Shown here in pieces: positions 57,001 to 64,000 of a stretch of 64,000 bases of DNA; within the stretch, counting starts at the first letter, position 1, and every line of letters starts with the position of its first letter. Source of the DNA: Chamaea fasciata (lineage: Eukaryota; Chordata; Aves; Passeriformes; Sylviidae); the NCBI GenBank assembly GCA_029207755.1, contig JARCOQ010000002.1, positions 90,495,087 through 90,559,086 on the forward strand, in the 5' to 3' direction. The notes beneath the pieces are model-generated. The model ran no database searches and was not told the DNA's origin. It saw nothing but the letters and a program-made list of their open reading frames with translations. The translations under genes and the position numbers were made by a program.

Positions 57001-60000
57001 GACAAAATGTCCACACTGCACTTCAATATTTCAAACTGTTCTGTGTCCTTCATGCAGAAAAGGAAAGGCATTTTTAAAGAAAGATTTTTCTATCAAGTCT
57101 AGAACTGTACTGTAGGCTGAGATTAATATATTCTGACTTGCAATGATTTTGATAATAAAGGCGAAGGAGTTTATGCAGGTTTGTCTGGGATGAGATGATA
57201 AGTGTAATCTCAACCTTCACATGTCTGCCATTCAGTGATACAGAGAAGAGGTTTAACAACCTTTTGATGCTGCTGGTTTCTATGCAGCAGCAAAAGCATA
57301 CATAAAAACATAAGAGGAGTCACTGACTTTTAGGCTTTGATTTACTGCTGTGACTTCTTTGATGTGGGAAGGATTGCAGGCAAGTAGTTACAATACATCA
57401 TCCCCTAAAAACTTGTGATGGCATAGTTGCTTTTTGCCATAAAACTCTCTCAGGACTCTCAAATCTAAGAAAAATCACCATTTTTTCCCCCGAGACTAAC
57501 ATACTACACAACATCAACCTACATCTTTAAAAATCTCCCTGAAGAAATGTTTCTCAGACTTCAAAGGCTGATTGGCCATTCCTTCCCTTTTTAATGATAA
57601 GCAAAGGAAAAAAAACAAGGAAAAAAATCTAACCACATTTTCTTCTCAATAAAATGAGTCTCCGCACCCCACATTTTGGGAAACACAAGTAGAAGTAAGC
57701 TCCCAGTACATGTTGGCAGGAAAGACCTCTATCAAATTTGAAAAAGCACACATACTTAAGGGCAACACAGGTAGATCCTTCAGAAACCAAGCTGAGTATA
57801 CCCGGCTTTTGGACAGCCTCTAAGACAGATTATCTTAGAAAAAAACCCCAAGAAACAAACAATCCACATCTGTAATAGAAGAATGACTCCTGAGAAGTTG
57901 ATATTACTCCAACTGAACAAGTATCAAAAAAACTACTGCACCAGAATCATCAGGATTATCTATATTAATCTGCTGTGTATAACAGGCTAAAGAACTTGTG
58001 AAGTGAAATAGCTAGATAATCACAAAAAGCACATTTGCTAACAATTTTTTCTCTGCTTCAAATGAATACACCTACTTAAAAAATGGAGTTATTACAAAAG
58101 CAAAGAAAATATTTTAATAGATTTTCCCTACTGTTCTTTTTTCAGAAAGTCCAATAGACAAATGTTCTTTTAAAGTTTCAGCTTTCATGCTTAATAAAAC
58201 TAATTCCCAGAAAACAGCATGCCCTCGTCATGTGTCTTTTCCTGTTGGAGTAGAAATTCCTATAATCGGTCCAAGTGAAAAAAAAAAAACAACAAAAAAC
58301 ACCTAAACTGAAAAATTCTCAGTTGTTGCAAAATTGGGTTAGGAAAAGCAAAGAGGACTTTTGAACTAGCTTGTCATGCTGTGTTGGGTTTTTTTTTACA
58401 TCTCTGTGAAGGAAATAAGAATTAAGTATAAAGTGAATATCCAATACTGTTATTATACTGTAACATCTATTCTTTCAAAAGTACACAACAGTTCTGTACT
58501 TTGTAATCATTTGGTACCATCTACAAATAGGGAAGAGTGAATCAGATTTGGCTGACTTCAAAGTTCAGTGAACTGTAAAACTGTCCATATTCTCAGCAGA
58601 GGTTTAGATCCAACAACTTCCCCATTATCAGCTGGTTGCATAAACTGACGGACAAACACCTTGAATTCAGTGATTTTAGGAGAGGCAATTCTGTACACTC
58701 CCTAAACCAGCTAACATGAGTTTATTGATTATCTGGCCAATTTCAATAACAACTGTGTTTATAAACAAAAGTCTAACCATTCATGACATTTATTCTATCA
58801 GGTAATTCTTTACCTTACACCTTTAAAAACGCTGAAAGCCAAAGGCAATCCCTAAATCAAATCAGAAATCTTTGTTCTAGACTAACTTCTTTGCTCCCCC
58901 CAAAAGGCAGTAAAATAACAAGATTCTAGAAATCCCACTTCACCCATAGACTACAGACTCCTAATGAAGGAGGTATGTTTGATTCCTGCAGAAGAGCACA
59001 TGACCAGTTTTGTAAAATCCACATTTCCAAACGTGTTTTGACGACATGGGGCACTCTTCAGGACATGTATCCTACAGGCAGGATCAGTTGTCCTGTAGGC
59101 AACAAAAATGGGGCAAGATACCAAACGCATAGTGCCAAAAATAAAACTTCAGGTGACAGCCCAAGGAGTATTACTACAAACGAGTTAAGTAATCCTTGGC
59201 AGTGCCCTGGTTGGTAGACAATGTCTTACAGAAGTTATTTTTGTCCACTTCCTAATACTTCCCTTTTTTCCCCTCCTCTAAATGTAAGAAGCTACAATCC
59301 GTACGCGAGACAGTTTCAGGAGGGGAAAGTAACTTACTTTTGCCACCTAGATACAATCTTTGCTTTCAATGAGGCATTCTATTACACAATTCCTTAGAAA
59401 TAAAATACAACTACATTTAATAGAGACAGAGGGAATACCAGGCATAGATCCCAACTTGAATCGTCGTAAGAAGCACACTACAAACAGAAGAGGAAACCCA
59501 ACATTTTCTCTTATAAATAATCAGCTATGACTAAAATCAAGATACACAGAAAATATTTTCACATTTCTTTTACTTTTTAGAATATGACTGCATCTGAGGC
59601 CCTGCAATAGCAGACATACCAGTTACCATAACCATTAGGTATACCCCTGGAAGCAAATAGCTACTGCAGGTCTAGTGCAGAGCAAGACCGTGAGTGTACC
59701 AGTTAATCTGTCAGTTCTTTTCCAAGTACACATGGCTCCTAAGGGGTCAAATACACATTGTACGCTGAATTCAAATGGAGCAAGTATTCTGATAAGAAGA
59801 GATAATGACTTACTTTGTTTCTTAATGTAAGTTGATTATGTGCTTATGCAAGAGGCTGCCCGGTGGCAGCTGGAAGGTTTTTACTTCAGCTGAGCCACAG
59901 CCTCTGGTCAGTGGGGGCACTGTGAGGTGGAAATAGCACCGGACTCACCAACAGAAGGAAAGCAAGGTTCACACCACTTTGCCAAGCTCTGGCACATGCA

Positions 60001-60125
60001 AGAAGTAAGGATATTATGAACCAAATTCATCACAAGGCAGTTAAATCTGCTATTGTTAAGAAAGTTTATCACTTTTAAGGAGATAAATAATGGACAATAT
60101 TCAAATAGCCAAGGACACTGGGGTT

Positions 60126-60186
60126 TGAGTGAGGGTTTTTTCTTGTTTGTTTTGTTGGCTTTGGTTGTTTGGAGTTTTTTTTTTTC
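60126..60186 (+). repeat. T/G-rich simple tract
   Basis: Irregular (TTTG)n sequence ends in a run of 13 T. It lies in ATP11A intron 1. Confidence 0.85.
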
Positions 60187-61502
60187 CAGTAAAGATAAAA
60201 CATTACAGAAGGAAGAAAACTGAATTCAACTGCCAACTTCTAGAAATAAAACCTCCAGATGCATTTGTGAGGACACTAGCAGGAGGTTATTAAACAGATA
60301 ATGGTTTTATTTGCAATTTGGGTAAATATTTACATTTACAGAAAGAGTAAAAGGAAAAGTATAGATGCTATGCCAAAATGTATTTCCACTTCACATAAAT
60401 CCTTTCAATGAGAAGTATTGAAATCCTACAAAAAAGTCCTATCAGAAAATTACACCTCCAAATAATCTTAACATGCTATAAAAAAACTCCCTGGAAACAA
60501 ATTCAGATTTCATTTGCACACACACCATACACATACACAGCATCCTCTCGACTCATAGTACTAAACTCTGTTTCAAAGGTACAAACTTCCCAAACCACCA
60601 CTTCATTTTTTATTAGTTGAAATCTTGAGTGAAAACAAAGCAAGTACTATAAAACCTGAGTACATATGTTAAATCATCTGTATGAGAACTTCTATCATCC
60701 CTCCCATATACACTATAAAAAGACCGTAAAATGATGCCTCAGCTCTACATAAAACCAGAAGTGTGTCCTTGTAACTAACGAGCAATGCTAACATTGCACT
60801 GTTAAGGGGAGGAAAAACAAAACAATAAATTGCATGTTTTCACTTATTCCAATGGAGCTATTGGGAAAAGAAAGGCTTGCTAACTCACAAATATAAAAAT
60901 TACAACGATCTAGTGCCCCTGTATGAACTGCAGTAATTTTCTTTGTAAGCTGCTTAGATTACCTTAGTATTAATTATTTTTACAGGGCACTTTGCTATAA
61001 GTCTGTAAATTTAGTATCAAACTTAGCTGGTTTAGAAAATCTTGATTTTGGTACTTGAGAAATAACTAGTGTTTCATTCAAGACCAACAAAAAAAAAAAA
61101 TACAATGTCTCTACAACAGCGTTGTGTCCAACTGATGAAGCTGCTTGCTTCAGCTCTACTGAGAGCACAGAGGTTACGATCACATTTTCTACTTTCTCTT
61201 ATTTCTGTCTTATTGCAGGAAAAACCCTACAGTATCACCCTCTCAGAGAGCTCTTCTGCATTGCTCAGGGAACTGAAATACAATGAACTTTAGAAAGCAC
61301 TTTCTCTTTGTGTGTGTGCAAAGGGATGTGAGACCCTCCCATGGAGATGGGAGGGACAATGTGTCATAAAGCAACTTGCGCTGGAAAACCCCTACCATCT
61401 AACAAATAGCCATGTCCTCCAATTAATGCTTAAGCAAGTAATTCTCCCTCTCTTTGTTGCTATATGCAGCTAACCATTTTAAAGGTCTCCCTACTTTAAT
61501 AT

Positions 61503-61797
61503 GAGCAGAATCACAGGATCATTGAATATGCCAAGTTGGAAAGGACCCATCAGGATGGAGTCCAACTCCTGGCCCTGGTCAGGTCGCCCCAGGAGTCACA
61601 CCATGTGCCTGAGAGCATTGTCCAAACACTTCTTGAACTCTGCCAGTCTTGATGTTGTGACCACTTCCCTGGGGAGCCTGTTCTAGTGCCCAACCACCCT
61701 CTGGCTAAAAACCTTTTCCTGATATCCTACTGAAACCTCCCTTGACTCAGCTTCATGCTGTTTCCTTGAGTCCTGTCATTGGTCATGAGAGTGAAAA
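61503..61797 (-). mobile_element. CR1 LINE 3' end fragment
   Basis: The plus strand reads aatcacaggatcattgaata, ttggaaaggaccc, tgtgaccacttccctgggga and tgttctagtgcccaaccacc, which is the reverse complement of the CR1 3' region. This is among the better-preserved copies in the window. It lies in ATP11A intron 1, same orientation as the gene. Confidence 0.93.
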
Positions 61798-63109
61798 GCA
61801 GATTTAATACCCAGGAACAACTATATTCAAATTCACTCTTTAGAGTAAAGAGAACAAATACTTTGAAGCTTGTTTTTTAACTCTGAAAGTATTTAACATA
61901 ATACAGTAACACAGAACATGTCTAAAAAATACGCAGATATAGATTTAGAGATGGCATATGAATTCTGCTAGTGTCAACACTGTGACACAACTTGCTTTTG
62001 GCTATCCATTATATGGAGTTCGCATTGCTTCAGCTGTCTATGGTTCCATGGCATGAAATACTCCTTTCTATGCTTCTCTCAATTTAATCAGCATAAAGTA
62101 ATACTTCTAATTCTTAGACACTGTCATTGTTCCAGTGTTGGAGAGAAAGCAATAAAAAGCCAGATTTCTTACAATGTAGAAACCAGAACAAGGAAAAAAC
62201 AGCTTACTGGTTTTGTTCTCAGTGGTGTACAGCAATCTGCCTACTCCTAATGTTTCCATTTTAATTTTACATCCTTGCGGTAAGTGAAATAGTATTTATA
62301 AATCTTTTCATGCTTTGTTTATATATCTGCACAGATATGAAACTGGACACACAGAGAAGGATTTTCCTCAAATCCAGTAATGTTAGCTGGAATCCTTATA
62401 GGTAAAACACAACCGTTCCATCTCTTAAATATTTTGGTTTCAGCTTTGTTTCCCGTTTAATGCCTTACCTTAGTATCAACATCCTTATCAATGTCTCCAC
62501 TGTGAAAATCTAGGCATTTCTCAATATTATAAAGCTTAATACAGCATTAGATTTAGCAAATATTCAATAGTTAGGAATACTCTCATAAAAAAAAACATGG
62601 CTTTGTCTTGATGTCTTATGAGGTACAAGCTGGGTGTACCTCAGGTACATCCTGTTGAGGAAGGAACACCAAAGGCCACACCATGACCCTTGCAAGCCCT
62701 CCAGGAATCACCTACACTTCGTATTTCTTACTTATTCACAATGGGATTTGCGAAACAAATTAAACCAAAGACTGTCTGGTAAAATAGGTGAAGAGCCAGC
62801 AAGCCGAGAGGTATATATTGAAAGAGTTAGACTGACTTAATAGGGGGCAAGAAATATTTTGCACGTCCCTGGAAAGAAACCCAAAGCTCATAAAACCTTC
62901 ACTATCTGTAAAGACACTGAACTCCATAATGCTCTCTTGTACTTACAATATAAAATGAAAATAATTCTAGATGACAGGAGCTCTTAAAAAAAAAAAAAAG
63001 AAAAATTAAACAAGGTAAGGAGCACAGAGAAGTCCGTACAGGCCAAAGCACTGTGGAAAACAAGCAACATGCCAAGGCAGTGGCGGAAGGAGGCTGGGCA
63101 ATAGGATAA

Positions 63110-63345
63110 ACCCACCTGGAGATCAAGCTCGGGCCACGGGGCACCAAGGGGGCTGCTGGCCATGGCTGTGCCGGGCCGGCCCCTCAGGCCCTGGCCAGGC
63201 CCTGCCTGTGGGGCCCGGTGGGAGCACCAGGAGGGAGCCAGAGCTCGGCTGGAAACGCGCGGCAGGAGCGCCAGGCCCCGCGCAGGGACGGCCCCAAAGG
63301 CCAGGCAGCACCTGAGCGAGCAGGCTCCCCCTATAAAACCACAAG
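63110..63345 (+). promoter_or_regulatory. CpG-rich patch with TATA-like box (possible promoter)
   Basis: About 230 bp is strongly GC-rich, with a dozen or more CpG sites, in an otherwise AT-rich, CpG-poor intron. A tataaaa box follows at 63332-63338 on the plus strand. It may be a small CpG island, an intronic promoter or enhancer, or an unrecognised GC-rich repeat. I found no match to the missing ATP11A first coding exon here. The plus-strand open frame over it (63162-63512, 116 codons) resembles no protein I know. Confidence 0.35.
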
Positions 63346-64000
63346 TGCATGTGGACAAAGAGGGGATGGTTTGCTCTCAAATGGCTGCAGAGGCAAACGA
63401 GCAAACCAACAATTCCAGCTCTAACCTCACAAGGCTCCAGCTCTATCCACACACTCTAAAGCACTCACATTCCACTGACGGAAGAGTTTTTGAAGTGTAC
63501 ACATGTGGTTGAAGGAATTTGATTCATATGATACACCATTTCCTTATGTTAAATGTATTTTTCCAAACAACTTATTTCGAAAGTCTAGCAAAATCAGCAA
63601 GTTCCACCTCTGCCATACCCACACAGCTGCCAGGCAGTTTAGCAGAATATGTGCTTCTAAAATTTGGCCTGACAGACAAAATGGAACATCACTGAAGTTT
63701 CCAGTCCCCGGGGCCACCACAGTGGCCACAGCTGTACAGTGTCAGAAGGCCATGACTTGGCAGGGTCTGCCAAACCCTGGCCTTGACCCCACTTACAGGA
63801 GATCTAATCCTTGTTTGGCAGCCCCAAGCACACGAGTGACTTAGTCACCATTGCCTCAAACATGTGACAGATGCCACTGTACAGGCACATTAATTTCATA
63901 AAGTCTCTCTCGGGGAAAAAAAAAGACATGGAAAATACAGAACTGCTGGCACATGATAAAATTCCTCCCTGTGACAGCAGAGCCACCTCAGTGGCCTTTC

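Larger units (their letters stand above)
46437..64000 (-). other. ATP11A intron 1 (3' part, runs off window)
   Basis: At least 17.6 kb of intron before exon 2. It holds the A/C tract, poly-G run, T/G tract, CR1 fragment at 61503-61797 and the CpG-rich patch near 63.1-63.35 kb. Small open frames, including the 119-codon one at 53128-53487, have no recognisable features. The first coding exon and main promoter are not in the window. Confidence 0.82.

Noticed and set aside
63123..63512. ATP11A first coding exon or a new gene in the CpG-rich patch
   Set aside because: No frame on the minus strand gives the expected short N-terminus followed by a donor in phase 0, and the plus-strand frames show no known domain.

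Overview
The window is bird nuclear DNA. It is AT-rich and mostly intronic. It carries several CR1 LINE fragments of the avian type, two pieces of an endogenous-retrovirus LTR of a kind widespread in bird genomes (passerines included), and one interrupted vertebrate gene. The species cannot be fixed from the sequence; a songbird or other neoavian bird is the best guess.

One protein-coding gene accounts for all convincing coding sequence. It is ATP11A, a P4-type ATPase (phospholipid flippase), on the minus strand. I read 24 consecutive coding exons from 46436 down to 4482. Each has an AG acceptor and a GT donor, all splice phases agree, and together they give 984 codons without a stop. They correspond to about residues 14 to 997 of the roughly 1134-residue mammalian protein. 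The first coding exon (about 13 residues) lies beyond the right edge. The exons for the last membrane helices and the C-terminal tail lie beyond the left edge. I number exons 2 to 25 on the assumption that only one coding exon precedes.

Layout, right to left along the gene: intron 1 (46437-64000 and beyond) holds a CR1 fragment, a poly-G run and a small CpG-rich patch with a TATA-like box near 63.1-63.35 kb. Exon 2 is followed by an 11 kb intron 2. Exons 3-7 (35.4-29.0 kb) encode the first membrane helices and much of the actuator domain. Exons 8-12 (26.3-21.5 kb) finish the actuator and encode the third and fourth helices. Exon 13 carries the phosphorylated aspartate (DKTGT). Exons 14-19 (17.5-12.5 kb) encode the nucleotide-binding domain and the return to the phosphorylation domain. 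Exons 20-22 carry the GDGAND motif and the end of the phosphorylation domain. Exons 22-25 encode helices 5 to about 7. The last 4.5 kb is part of intron 25 with an old CR1 copy at the edge.

I found no rRNA, tRNA, CRISPR array, operon or second gene, and no sign of a new multi-gene system. The items worth a second look are structural: a diverged local duplication in intron 5, LTR sequence 37 bp from an exon donor, an imperfect AT palindrome, low-complexity tracts, a possible intronic promoter patch, and a caspase-type motif in the flippase nucleotide-binding domain.
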